A stretch of DNA of 21,993 bases from Chara braunii (Eukaryota > Streptophyta > Charophyceae > Charales > Characeae), in the NCBI GenBank assembly GCA_003427395.1, contig BFEA01000910.1, forward strand, positions 241,070 through 263,062, given 5' to 3'. Below the pieces are notes generated by a model that was not told the origin of the DNA, ran no database searches, and saw only the letters and a program-made list of their open reading frames with translations. Below, one piece after another: positions 1-8,541 of this stretch; the stretch's first letter is position 1, and the number at the start of each line of letters is the position of its first letter. The position numbers and the translations under genes are program-made.

Positions 1-93
1 ATATCGAGTTGGTTGCCGTCCAGCCGGGCCCATTCAGGCGGGCCCCTATATCGAGTTGTTGCTGTTCAGCCGGGCCCATTCAGGCGGGCCCCT
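1..93. repeat. 47-bp tandem duplication
   Basis: Two adjacent copies (1-47 and 48-93) each begin ATATCGAGTTG and end CGGGCCCCT; they differ by a 1-bp length change and a few substitutions. Because the unit length is not a multiple of three, the duplication shifts the reading frame that seems to lead into pseudogene X. Read directly from the sequence. Confidence 0.8.
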
Positions 94-1303
94 ATGCTGA
101 TTTGATTGCTGATCCCATCGAGTTGGGCTATTTTCGTGAGTTGCTGGTATCCCCCTTTATCACCAAGGACATCATTGCTTGGTGAGCATGCTACCCTACT
201 TTGAAGATTGGTCAAGCTGGCTCCTCAACATAAGACAACCCCTACATGGGGTAAGCTGGTTGAGAAGTTCTGCTATCGACACATTGGACATCAGGGCTTC
301 GTCATTAGGGCCAATGAGTCTCCCACATCGAGATACACGTTGGTGATCACTTATCACGTGAGAGATGCTGGGCAGGGAATAAAGGGAGCCACCTATGACC
401 GGATTGCTGACTATATCTTCCGCAGGGAGAGCTACTGGAGGGAGCACTGGTTACATGTGGTGTTTCCCCAGGTCCCCTTTGCACCAGGAGGTGCTCTCTT
501 TGACTTTGATGGTTGTAATCCAAAACCACTAAGCAGAGGTGGCAGCAAGGAAAAGAGGCGTCAGGACAGGAGGATTAGGGGCGAGGTGGCTAGATCCGGG
601 ATACCTATCACCACCTGCTTACAGAGGTCAGAGACAGAAGAGTCAGACCAAGAGCCTTGTTGCGTGAGCGACGTTGACCTAGGGGATTATTTTGACTGGG
701 ATACTCACAGGGGTTGAGCACGTTTGAGTTGGAGCAGATCCAGGGCATCTTATGACATTGGTCGCCGGAGTGAGACGCAGGCGGAAGGCAGCCCTACGAC
801 GGGTTGCTTATCTCTTGGCACAATACTTGCTTGAGGGTGATTGATCCAGGCATTACATGTCAGGAGGACCCAGGTCAGAGGAGGTAGCCGGCCCTTCATA
901 GGGGAAGGGACCTGTCCCATATCTTGGTGATGGCTACAGTCATTTGGTGGGAGCAGACTTCGTTATACAGGCTTTTCGGAAGCCGCTCTATGGAGACCGT
1001 TTTCTGGAGGTTTCCTATGATTACATCTACGGCAAGGGACGGATTGAGATCTAGATCGGTGCCACGGGTAGCATTTCCCTCGCCGAGGAGTTGTACCTCC
1101 GAAGTGTCGTGGACGAGGAGATGGCGAGATGTATGGCATATATCAGCAAGATTGATCCTGCGGCATTTTTTGACATCAGCTATGTGGTCCCAGAGTCGAT
1201 AGCCACTCAGGTTCTCAATGATGAGGACTAACGTGTACCAGATACGGAGTCCCAGACTGTCGAGCCCACTCATGAGGGGGTACCACTTGTCGTTATTGAT
1301 TGA
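94..1303 (+). pseudogene. Broken ORF X, unknown protein
   Basis: I do not recognise this protein. The longest open part is 208-717 (169 codons, rich in Arg and acidic residues toward its end). A second coding-like stretch runs from about 763 to 1303 in another frame and is cut by TGA near 841, TAG near 888, TAG near 1054 and TAA at 1228-1230. It ends in an acidic tail (NDED, DTESQTVEPTHEG). The last 66 codons lie inside the 760-bp repeat; the second copy of that repeat at 14979 keeps them open, with CAG in place of the TAA. Frame 3 before 208 also reads like coding remnant (for example ELGYFRELLVSPFITKDIIAW). Its C-terminal half has a faint resemblance to module B downstream. It may be a 3' accessory ORF of an upstream element copy or an ORF inside a long LTR. 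Inference only; no function assigned. Confidence 0.45.
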
Positions 1304-1864
1304 GGCTCGTATCTTCTAGTCACTGAGATGTTCTATGACATTATTATGATTTACCAGTGACTGCAGCCCCCGTTTTATGGCTGCTTCCTGCATTCTCTCT
1401 GTACTACTCTTCAGTCTCGTGTCTCTGGTCATGCTATTGCAGAGTCTGGTTTCTCGTCTTTTCATCCTCTCAGTATCATTTGATTTATGACGCATGTCCG
1501 ATTATGCATGGAATGTTTATGTATGAAATAACAAGTTATTTATCACTCCTTATCATAACAGGTTACACTCAAGGCTACTTGAAGGACTCCTGGATAATAG
1601 GGACTCCGGTGACCTTGAGTCTAACCTTTATACGGGGTCAGGTGCAGGCGATAAAATCGAACGCCTCACTCTAAGCCGTGTCGCCGCTGGCAGGAGGGAT
1701 AACCCTGACTAATCGACTGTGTGACAAAGGCTGCTTGTGAATACACTTCTAATTTCCCTAAAACTTTCCAAAATCCGGTGTGACAGCCTGCCAGTCCACC
1801 AACCCACTGCACTCGGCCCGGGGAGGGATATCGAACCAGGCCCTGGAACGGTGGGGGCGCGACA
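1105..1864 (+). mobile_element. Putative 5' LTR of Ty3/Gypsy element
   Basis: This 760-bp segment recurs in the same orientation at 14979-15738 with no net indel and about 24 differences (roughly 97% identity). It starts TGTCGTG and ends CGCGACA; the second copy starts TGTCGCG, the exact inverse of the end, as expected for LTR termini. A primer-binding site follows 4 bp after the final CA. Caveats: weak similarity continues about 9 bp further left (CTCCGAAG against CTCCGGAG), and the first 199 bp are in frame with ORF X. The true left edge could therefore lie after X (about 1304) or further upstream. No target-site duplication is visible. Confidence 0.65.
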
Positions 1865-1868
1865 AAAA

Positions 1869-1886
1869 TGGCGCCGTTGCCGGGGA
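1869..1886 (+). promoter_or_regulatory. Primer-binding site, tRNA-Asp type
   Basis: TGGCGCCGTTGCCGGGGA is complementary to the 3' end of plant tRNA-Asp (ending CCCCGGCAACGGCGCCA). The same type of PBS is known from Athila/Tat-group elements. It begins 4 bp after the LTR-terminal CA and sets the start of minus-strand DNA synthesis. This fixes the orientation of the element as plus. The leader from 1887 to 2124 holds no recognisable gene. Confidence 0.85.
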
Positions 1887-2124
1887 CTCAAAAATTTTGA
1901 GTTCCTGGGAGCGGACCTTGGTCAGAATATTCAGTGACTAGGCAGCAGTCTAATATTTCGTACAAGGTTTGGCTCAGGTCAAAAAGACTATTCGGCTAGA
2001 GAAGCCTCGAGAGGAGAGGCCTCTTGCAAAAGTCTATCTGAAGTGACTCAGACCTGCAAGCAAGGGTTTGGAATTTGTTTTCTAGACCCTTCGCTTGACA
2101 GGTCTATAAGTCAGAAACCAGACG

Positions 2125-2520
2125 ATGATTGAAGAGTATAATGTCCTAGAAGCCCTAACTCGTGTCACCTGCGGTGGTGCCTTCCCTTATATGTTTGTCA
2201 AATGCATTACTTGTGTGAAAAGTACAACGACTGTGCATGTGCTTGTCTCTAGATTCCCTGACACTGATGATTATGATATTCGACCCTACATCCTAGAAGG
2301 GGTTGATCGGGAACCGAGGTTCTTTACCAACTGGGATGTTATTGTGAGATGTGTCGAAGTAGAGAGGGATCAACTAAGACAGCAAGGGATAGAGGCGAGT
2401 TGGAGTTTGTTGCCCAAAGTCTACGAGAAGATTCCTACCCCGCCGGTACCCAAAGGATTCTGTGATGGTAGGAACTAGCAGCCAATCATCAATGCGGCGC
2501 TGAGGAGGCAGAGTTGGTAG
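2125..2520 (+). pseudogene. Module A copy 1 (unknown domain)
   Basis: First of five tandem paralogues lying between PBS and gag. The open frame is 2125-2478 (117 codons), but homology to the other copies continues in frame past the TAG at 2476-2478 (PIINAALRR) to a stop at 2518-2520. Family hallmarks seen here: GGAFPY near residues 18-23; a hydrophobic strand followed by DTDDYDIRPY; a Trp-Ser before the PPVP motif; then a DG-x-N element. The TAG replaces a Trp (TGG) that copies 2, 3 and 5 keep. I do not recognise the domain. It looks like a compact alpha/beta fold. Position between PBS and gag suggests an element accessory protein, by analogy with the 5' ORF1 of Ogre-type elements. Confidence 0.6.
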
Positions 2521-2527
2521 GCAGTCC

Positions 2528-2923
2528 ATGTCTGCAGTAACTAGAGCGATAGAGGCACTGACCAGGATCACTGCTGGCGGTGCTTTTCCATACATCATTG
2601 AGAGGTGTGTGACTTGTGAGCACGACTCAGTGATCTTGTACGTCCTTGTAGTCCGATTCCTTGATACAAACGAGTATGATGTAAGGCCGTATGTATCTGC
2701 TGGAACAAGAAGAGGGATTGACTCTGAGGCGTGTTGGGTAGTTGCTGCTGAGTATATCCTAAATGGAAGGTTGTTGTTGAAACAACAAGGAAAGAAAGTG
2801 TCGTGGAGTGTCCTACCTAGAGAGTTTGAGAGATTCTCAAGTCCTCCTGTGCCTACTAGCGTCTGCGACGGGAAGGACTGGGGACCAATCCTCAACGCGG
2901 TATTAAGGGATCGAGTGTGGTGA
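2528..2923 (+). CDS. Module A copy 2 (unknown domain)
   Basis: Intact 131-codon ORF starting ATG, 7 bp after the last stop of copy 1 and in a different frame from it. Conserved blocks: GGAFPY (residues 18-23), YVLVVRFLDTNEYDVRPYV (about 38-56), a Trp near 70, KKVSWSVLP (about 92-100), FSSPPVP and CDGKDWGPILNAVLRD at the C-terminus. It is the best-preserved member together with copy 5. The stop TGA is followed after 3 nt by the ATG of module B copy 1 in the same frame, so the two may once have been one ORF or may be linked by reinitiation. No signal peptide or membrane segment. Function unknown. Confidence 0.65.
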   Translation: MSAVTRAIEALTRITAGGAFPYIIERCVTCEHDSVILYVLVVRFLDTNEYDVRPYVSAGTRRGIDSEACWVVAAEYILNGRLLLKQQGKKVSWSVLPREFERFSSPPVPTSVCDGKDWGPILNAVLRDRVW

Positions 2924-2926
2924 GCT

Positions 2927-3262
2927 ATGCCGATCGATGTTTACACTCCTGATGACGGAGAGAGCTTTTGCTTTGAGGTTTACTTAGATGAGCAACAAGC
3001 GACTGTCATCGGGGTTGTGAGAGGATGCGATACTAGGCTAGGTAGGCACGACGAGATTGGCATGGTAGAGCACTACCTTGAGCTTATGCGAGCGGCTGCC
3101 TTTAGAGCAATTACGGGTCAGACTAAGATTAGGCATCTGCTGGATTGCAAGAGTTCGGATGACGAGAGAGTGATGCTACATGCGAGAGATGAGACCATCC
3201 TATCTAGACAGCGTCCTGCAGATAATCTGGCTAGAGGCGCTAGAGGCAGCCCAAGGCAATGA
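2927..3262 (+). CDS. Module B copy 1 (unknown domain)
   Basis: 111-codon ORF starting ATG 3 nt after the stop of module A copy 2, in the same frame. Not recognised. It begins MPIDVYTPDDGESF, then FEVYLDE, a hydrophobic strand (TVIGVV) and TRLGRHDE, followed by a probable helix (VEHYLELMRAAAFRAI) and a polar, Arg-rich tail. Unlike module A it lacks GGAFPY and the PPVP block. A more damaged stretch after A copy 3 (3696-3875) shares the FEV-DE and RLGR features, so A and B seem to alternate. Function unknown. Confidence 0.5.
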   Translation: MPIDVYTPDDGESFCFEVYLDEQQATVIGVVRGCDTRLGRHDEIGMVEHYLELMRAAAFRAITGQTKIRHLLDCKSSDDERVMLHARDETILSRQRPADNLARGARGSPRQ

Positions 3263-3318
3263 TACTGGAATGTGAAAACTCTATGTCAATTGCGACTGTG
3301 GCCATTAGTAGAGGATAG

Positions 3319-3693
3319 TTGGATAAAGTAACTGAGACTGACAGTCCGTTCAGGATATTGAGACACAACGTCTGTAAGGAAGGGCGTTTAGTATTCTATG
3401 TTCCAGTGGTTAGATTTTTCAAGACTAACGAGCTTGATGTGAGGGTTTATGCTCAGGAAGGAATAAAAGAGGAAGAAGGTTATTTAGAGTGTCTGAGGAG
3501 AGTGTACATTCACCTTTCAAGGGTAAGGGAGTTACTTCGAAGCTTGCATGAGAAAGTGACTTGGGGGAAACGAGTCAGGGAATTTGAAAGACTCCCTAGT
3601 TTTTTGACTACGGATAGCTTTGTTGACAGGAGAGATTGGGCACCTCTTCTAGAAGCTATTGTCGTGGTTGGCAAGGCAAGAAAAATGACCTAG
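3319..3693 (+). CDS. Module A copy 3 (divergent, no ATG)
   Basis: Open for 124 codons to a TAG at 3691-3693; the first usable start would be TTG at 3319, so the real 5' end is uncertain. It is the most diverged A copy. It has lost GGAFPY (PFRILRHNV instead) but keeps FYVPVVRFFKTNELDVRVY, the helical middle, KVTWGKRVREFERLPS, and the C-terminal SFVDRRDWAPLLEAI with the conserved Trp. The stretch 3263-3318 before it has no obvious feature. Likely a decayed or truncated member of the array. Confidence 0.5.
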   Translation: MDKVTETDSPFRILRHNVCKEGRLVFYVPVVRFFKTNELDVRVYAQEGIKEEEGYLECLRRVYIHLSRVRELLRSLHEKVTWGKRVREFERLPSFLTTDSFVDRRDWAPLLEAIVVVGKARKMT

Positions 3694-3695
3694 TC

Positions 3696-3875
3696 ATGCG
3701 ACCAAAGACGCTGTTTCTTGAGACCTTTGTACGTCGGTTCGAAGTTCAAGACGAAGCTTCTCCTGAGTTTTCCCTCACTTGACAATGGAAAGGAGCGTGT
3801 TATGGTTGAGGGGCATGTTAGTTTCCTAGGAAGCAGGCTTGGGAGAAGGCTGAAGGAAAAAAATTACCAGACATT
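3696..3875 (+). pseudogene. Module B copy 2, frameshifted remnant
   Basis: An ATG at 3696, 2 nt after the stop of A copy 3, opens a frame reading MRPKTLFLETFVRRFEVQDE that ends at TGA near 3780. Similarity to module B copy 1 then continues in another frame (RVMVEGHV, SRLGRRLKEK) up to about 3860. The shared features are F-E-V with nearby D-E, a hydrophobic strand, and R-L-G-R. Similarity is modest and judged by eye. A further shift leads directly into module A copy 4. Confidence 0.35.
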
Positions 3876-4310
3876 AATTCTTCGGTCATCTCACGCCTAC
3901 TCCGGGATTTAGAGCCCTTCACGGTAGGAGGGGCGTTTCCTTATGAGATTGAGAGATACACTGTCTTAGCTATACCTGAAGCAGAGGAGAACGTGTATGT
4001 GTTAGTAACTCGCTTTCTAGAGACCGATGAGTATGACGTGCGTATATACACTCCAGTGACTAGGAAAATTTGGCGGCGGTATATAGGATGTCACGAGTGG
4101 GTACTCAGTCACGTCTGCAAATACAGGGACGAACTCAAGAAGGAAGGTAAGAAGGTTACCTCGAGTGTGGAGCCTACTGAGTATGAGAATTTCCCAAGTC
4201 CTCCTATTCCGAATAGCTTCATCAATGGTGAGGATTAAGAGCCGATCCTTAATACTGTTTTAAGAGATAGGAAGAGGAGCAGTGTCAACATTGACGATTC
4301 CGGATTGTAA
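3873..4310 (+). pseudogene. Module A copy 4, stop at conserved Trp
   Basis: Homology begins without a Met around INSSVISRLLRDLEPFT (about 3873) and runs through GGAFPYEIERY (from 3927), YVLVTRFLETDEYDVRIY, KKVTSSVEPTEYENFPSPPIPNSF and NGED. A TAA at 4236-4238 occupies the position of the conserved Trp, after which the frame continues EPILNTVLRDRKR to a stop at 4308-4310. An ATG occurs only at 3993, inside the domain. This copy is therefore broken at the same codon as copy 1. Function unknown. Confidence 0.55.
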
Positions 4311-4385
4311 GACTTGGTAGGCACAGGACAGGGTTAGACGGATCAAAGATAAAGAAGGATCATGGGGGTTGCTAGGGACTAGGCA

Positions 4386-4808
4386 ATGTCAGGATACTGC
4401 CCGACAATCACGGCAGCTCTGGACGCTCAAGTTCCTTTCACCAGCGGAGGAGCTTTTCCCTATAAGATAGAACGCTGCATATCCCTGGAGGAGAAGCATG
4501 CACCTAGGAAGGCGTATGTCCTTGTACTGAAGTTCCTTGACACTGGTGAATACGATATCCGGCCCTACGTTCCCTCATTGAGAGAGAAAGGGACAAATCG
4601 TGAGTCCCTTCGAAGTTGGATTAGTAATATAGTTGATCAAGAAAAGAGGAAGTTAGAAAGAACAGGGGCAAGAGTAGTTAGTGACTTAACACCGATTGTG
4701 TTTGATAGGTTTCCCGAGCCCCATCTGCCAGAAAGTTTTACTGACGGCAAGAACTGGGAACCAATTTTAAAAGCAATCATAAGAGAGAAGAGGTTCAGGA
4801 AGAAGTAG
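4386..4808 (+). CDS. Module A copy 5 (unknown domain)
   Basis: Intact 140-codon ORF from ATG. It carries all family blocks: FTSGGAFPYKIERC (about residues 18-31), an EEKHAP insert, YVLVLKFLDTGEYDIRPYV (about 40-58), a helical middle rich in Lys/Arg/Glu, DRFPEPHLPESFTDGKNWEP with the conserved Trp, and AIIREKRFRKK at the C-terminus. It stops 25 nt before the gag ATG and is in a different frame from gag. The basic tail could bind nucleic acid, but that is a guess. It is the strongest candidate, with copy 2, for a protein still under selection when the element was active. Confidence 0.65.
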   Translation: MSGYCPTITAALDAQVPFTSGGAFPYKIERCISLEEKHAPRKAYVLVLKFLDTGEYDIRPYVPSLREKGTNRESLRSWISNIVDQEKRKLERTGARVVSDLTPIVFDRFPEPHLPESFTDGKNWEPILKAIIREKRFRKK

Positions 4809-4833
4809 GAGCGTAACCAGTAAACTAGACAGG

Positions 4834-7155
4834 ATGATCAAAGGACCGAACGCACGGCAGAGCCGTGCTAGTTCCTCTGCTGGGGATGGAGAAGTGACCA
4901 CTACCGTGGTTCTTGGAGAGATGTTGAACCGAAATGAGGCCATGAAGACTGGGATGGACACTATGAATGTCCGTCTAGACCTTCCTAGGGCTAAGGTACC
5001 TCCAAAGAACATACCCTGCTTTGATGGAACCAAGGTTAGAGAATTCCTGGAGGACTATGATGTCTTCGGTATGAGCCATGGTTGGTCGGATAAACAGAAG
5101 TTGAAAGCTCTGCTAGCCTATGTTGAACCTAAGATAAGAGTGTCGGTAACGAAGGCGACACAAGGGTTGGCAACATGGGTCGAGGTTAGACAAAAGATGT
5201 TGGAAGAGTATGCGAAGTATGACGTCCCAACGACCATGCAAAATTTGTTGGAAGTGCGACGTTCTAAGTACGCTACCCTCGATCAATTCCTAGAGGATTT
5301 TGAGCGGGTTGCGCGGAGAGTACCCTTCCTAGATGAGGCCCAAAAATAGCATGTCCTACTAACTAACTTCGCAGAGGATGAAAGAAAGAGTGTGGTTAGC
5401 CTGACTGCCCATTATCCTCTAAAGTGGGATGAAGTAGTTGAGATGGTCCGTGGGCTGCCTTCCATGTCCAACAGAAAATGGTCTTTGGAACAAATGAAAG
5501 CAATCACTAGTGCAAGAGAGGGAAATGTTGAGGCAGCTACGGGAGGAAGCTTGAAGGCCGAGGAGATCCTTGGTCTTCTCGTTAAGCTTGGTAGCTTCGA
5601 AAAGTTAACCCTTCCTGCCCCAGCAACTCAAACACTTGTTGGAGCCGAAGAAGGTAAGGAAGAAAGAAAGAAGGAGACGCAAAAGGAAGAGAGTGAGAGT
5701 GAGAGCGAGAGTAGTGACGATGATGACGCTAGGCGAAGGAGAAACGAGAGGCAAAAGAAGAATCGCGACCGGGATTGGAAGAAAGATAATAAGAGCCGAG
5801 ATTGGCAAAGGAGAGATGGCCCCTTCCGATGTTATTACTGTGACGAGGAAAGCCATACTCTAACCCGGTGTCCGACGTTAGAGAAAGAGCTTGAAGAAGG
5901 GATCGTCAAGAAAAACGTCAATGGGCACATCTGTGATGCCAATTGGAACAAGGTAGACTTCCGAGTCAAAGGAGGGATGCGAGCGGTAATCCTAGAGAAG
6001 GCTAAGGCCAATAAGGATAAAAAGAAGAAGGCTAGGGTTAATGTTGTCACCTTTGACGATATGCTACCTCCGGAGATAGTGGCTCGAGACGACAATCCTG
6101 GAAGCCAAAACCTGAATGTATCCCATATCAGCCAAAGAGAGGTTGCAGAGAAAAAACGGGAGAAGGCTCAAAGAGAGCTAGACCAACTGATTGATGGGAC
6201 CAAGGACCTAGTGAAGGAAGGGAAAGGAAAGGAAGTTGCCGGGAAAAAAAGGAAGGTGGTCTTGAGATCCGAGGCCGAGGAAGGTATCTCGATAGATGAA
6301 GTAGTAAAGAAACTATTTGAAGAAACCGAGATCACCCTATCTTGGAAGGAGGCGGTAGCTTTGGTGCCAAAGTTTAGAGAAGAACTTAAAAAGATGGTTG
6401 AAAGGCGAAAGGTAGAAATCAATAGCCTAAGACTCTTCCCTCAGCATGTGGAAAGAGCCCCGCCTAGGACCAAGATGAGGTTTGGCAACATGTCGTGTGC
6501 CTACTTGAATATCTCCGTAAACGACGTGAGAGTTAGAGCCCTAGTGGACTCCGGGGCCGAGATGGTTCTTACGTCCTCGGCCACGATGAGATCATGTGGG
6601 TTTGGAACAGACAGGAAGGTTAATCATCAGCTTTCTAATATAGCTGGATTCCTGCCCTTGGAAGGTTTTATTGATGATTTGCCTATTCGGATTGGAACTT
6701 TACGGGTTGAGATCCTTAGTTTTGTGGTTCCCAACTTGGATCATGACTGCATTCTCGGAGCCCCTTTCCTACATAGAATGGAGGTTTGTGCTTTCTTTGG
6801 CCATGATGGAGCGGCGTGGCTCTCTCTTCAGGATCCTGTCACTGGTCAAGAGCAGGATTTTGTGATAAGTGATAGACATCATCCTCGTCATCAACGACAT
6901 GTTAACTCTCTTAAGCATGAAGAATCTGAGAAGCTGATTGAGGAAGTACGAGCAAAACTGAAAGAAAGTGGAATAATAGACGAGAAGACAATGATTAGAG
7001 TGAATGATATCGGGAAGATGCTCAAGCTCCTGGATGAAGAGAAGAAGTTGGGCGATAAGAGAGAGATGGAAGGATTCAAGGAAGCTGTGAGGGTGGCAAA
7101 AGCTGGCACGATGCAGCTTACCTTCTCTGCAACTGGGCCTTTTTTAGGAAAATAG
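4834..7155 (+). CDS. gag-pro: Gag-protease polyprotein, one in-frame TAG
   Basis: One continuous frame from ATG at 4834 to TAG at 7153-7155, interrupted only by TAG at 5347-5349. The N-terminal part resembles a Ty3/Gypsy capsid (CFDGTKVREFLEDY, then TLDQFLEDFERVARRV). After a Ser/Glu/Asp stretch and an Arg/Lys-rich stretch comes a zinc knuckle of the form CX2CX4HX4C (C-YY-C-DEES-H-TLTR-C, about 5830-5871). A retropepsin-type protease follows with LVDSGAEM; the catalytic Asp codon is at 6547-6549, and ILGAPFL lies near 6751. The internal TAG sits where CAG (Gln) would fit and is probably a single transition, though readthrough cannot be excluded. The frame ends just past a slippery heptamer that leads into pol. 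Role: particle shell, RNA packaging and polyprotein cleavage. Confidence 0.85.
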
Positions 7156-7210
7156 TCACCGGGTCCAAGAGGAATTATAAGCGCAAGGGCGTTAAGAAGA
7201 ATCCGGTGGC
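7140..7210 (+). promoter_or_regulatory. -1 ribosomal frameshift signal, gag-pro/pol
   Basis: T TTT TTA at 7140-7146 is a canonical -1 slippery heptamer in the right phase for the gag-pro frame (CCT TTT TTA). Slipping back one base moves to exactly the frame that continues as pol (RKIVTGSKRNYKRKG onward). The zero-frame stop TAG follows at 7153-7155. Eight bases after the heptamer a stem can form: 7155-7164 with 7201-7210 (core CACCGG with CCGGTG, ten pairs including two G-U), loop 36 nt. Spacing and geometry fit known frameshift stimulators. A pseudoknot is possible but not shown. Confidence 0.75.
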
Positions 7211-8285
7211 AGTATTGATAGAAAAGGATTATAATGAAGCATTCGAGAAGGAAAGGAAGATAATTAAAGGGTTAAGAGAGGCTGCATTAAAAGGGGGAAG
7301 GATTACCCCAGAGAGGTTCAAGATAATGAAGGTAGGAGCCGATGACTTCCTCCTGCCGGCTGAGAGGGATTTCATTGTGAATTATGTCAGAAATACAGTG
7401 GTGCCTTTTCGTTTAATGACGAGGAGAGGGGACGACTGGACGTTGACATGATCAAGATGGTCAAGATCTGGACCGTTCCTCACACGCCTTGGAATGATAG
7501 ACCCACGAAGTATGCTCAAAAGGAAGAAAAGGAGGTAATGAAGTACATAAACCAGAAGGTCGCCTCCAACGTTGTGGAACCAGCGGATGGTGCATATGCC
7601 AATCACTGGTGTTGTTTTTGGAAGCCAGGAGGAGGTCTGCGCTGGATACAAAACTTGCAAAAGTTGAATTCGGTAACTGTTCGTGATGCGGGTAGTTTAC
7701 CGAACACGGATCTACTGGCCGAGTCTTTCGCCGGAAGGAGCATTTACTCCCTAGTAGACTTATACTCTGGCTATGACCAGTTCCCTGTAGATCCTACTAG
7801 TCGACCTATGACCGCCATGCACACACCTAGAGGCCTCATACAGATGTGTGTGGTGCCTCAAGAGTGGACGAATGGGGTCGCGGTCGTCCAACGAGACATG
7901 CTGAAGGTCATGGAGGACATATGCCCAGAGGTCACGTTCCCATACATCGATGACAATCCGGTTAAAGGACCGAAAGAAAAGGACGAGACCTTAGTGGATG
8001 GTCGAGTTAGGCGGTTCGTATGGGATCATGCGCAGGGGGTAGTGAAAGTACTAGAAATGTTGGCTAAGTACAACCTAACGGCCAACGGGCCGAAATCACT
8101 ACTGTTCCAAAGGGAGGTAACGATCTTGGGTTTTAGGTGCTTCTTGGAAGGAAGAAGCCCCGATCCGAAGAAAGTGGATAAACTCCTGAACTGGCCTATG
8201 CCTCTAAAAACGGTTGGGAAAGTAAGGAGTTTTCTAGGGGTCTGCAACTTCTGGCGGATCTTCATCCCCCATTACATCAAAGAGC
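7143..8285 (+). pseudogene. pol: Pol: reverse transcriptase, truncated
   Basis: Entered by the -1 frameshift, the frame runs open to about 7400, shifts once more by -1 (no slippery motif there, so probably an indel), and continues to about 8285. RT features: WTVPHTPW near the start; CFWKPGGGLRWIQNLQKLN; the first catalytic Asp in YSLVDLYSGYDQF (7757-7759); GLIQMCVVPQEWTNG; and the active-site motif YIDD (7943-7954). The C-terminal thumb region (VRSFLGVCNFWRIFIPHYI) is intact, then coding stops in a 70-bp repeat. RNase H and integrase do not follow on this strand. The spacing and motifs match a Ty3/Gypsy RT similar to those I know from fungal elements; this lineage call is from memory of the family. 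Confidence 0.8.
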
Positions 8286-8410
8286 GGGATTCTCAGATAA
8301 GTGCACAGTGTCGCATGCAAATCTGGGTGCGCACAATCGCATTACATCAAAGAGCGGGATTCTCAGATAAGTGCTCAGTGTCGCATCCAAGTCTGGGTGC
8401 GCACAGTCGC
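8271..8410 (+). repeat. 70-bp tandem duplication at RT break
   Basis: Two exact-length copies, 8271-8340 and 8341-8410, each beginning ATTACATCAAAGAGCGGGAT, with five or so differences. The first copy begins with the last RT codons, so the duplication includes the edge of the broken pol. After it, 8411-8541 has no recognisable content. Confidence 0.85.
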
Positions 8411-8541
8411 ATTTCATTCAGTGTGCTCAAAATCAACATTCCCCATCGGAGTAACTGCTGATACGGTAAATCGACGAGCTCAATCTGAGTGCCTGTGACT
8501 ACAACAAAAATTAAAATACTCAGTTTGACTGCCCCAGCAAA

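Noticed and set aside
5605-7109. Minus-strand open frames within gag-pro (5605-5856, 5835-6095, 6168-6422, 6891-7109)
   Set aside because: Shadows of the purine-rich gag-pro coding strand; they read as Ser/Leu/Phe-rich nonsense.
7395-7405. Second pol frame change considered as programmed frameshift
   Set aside because: No X XXY YYZ heptamer in the needed phase; a simple indel explains it better.
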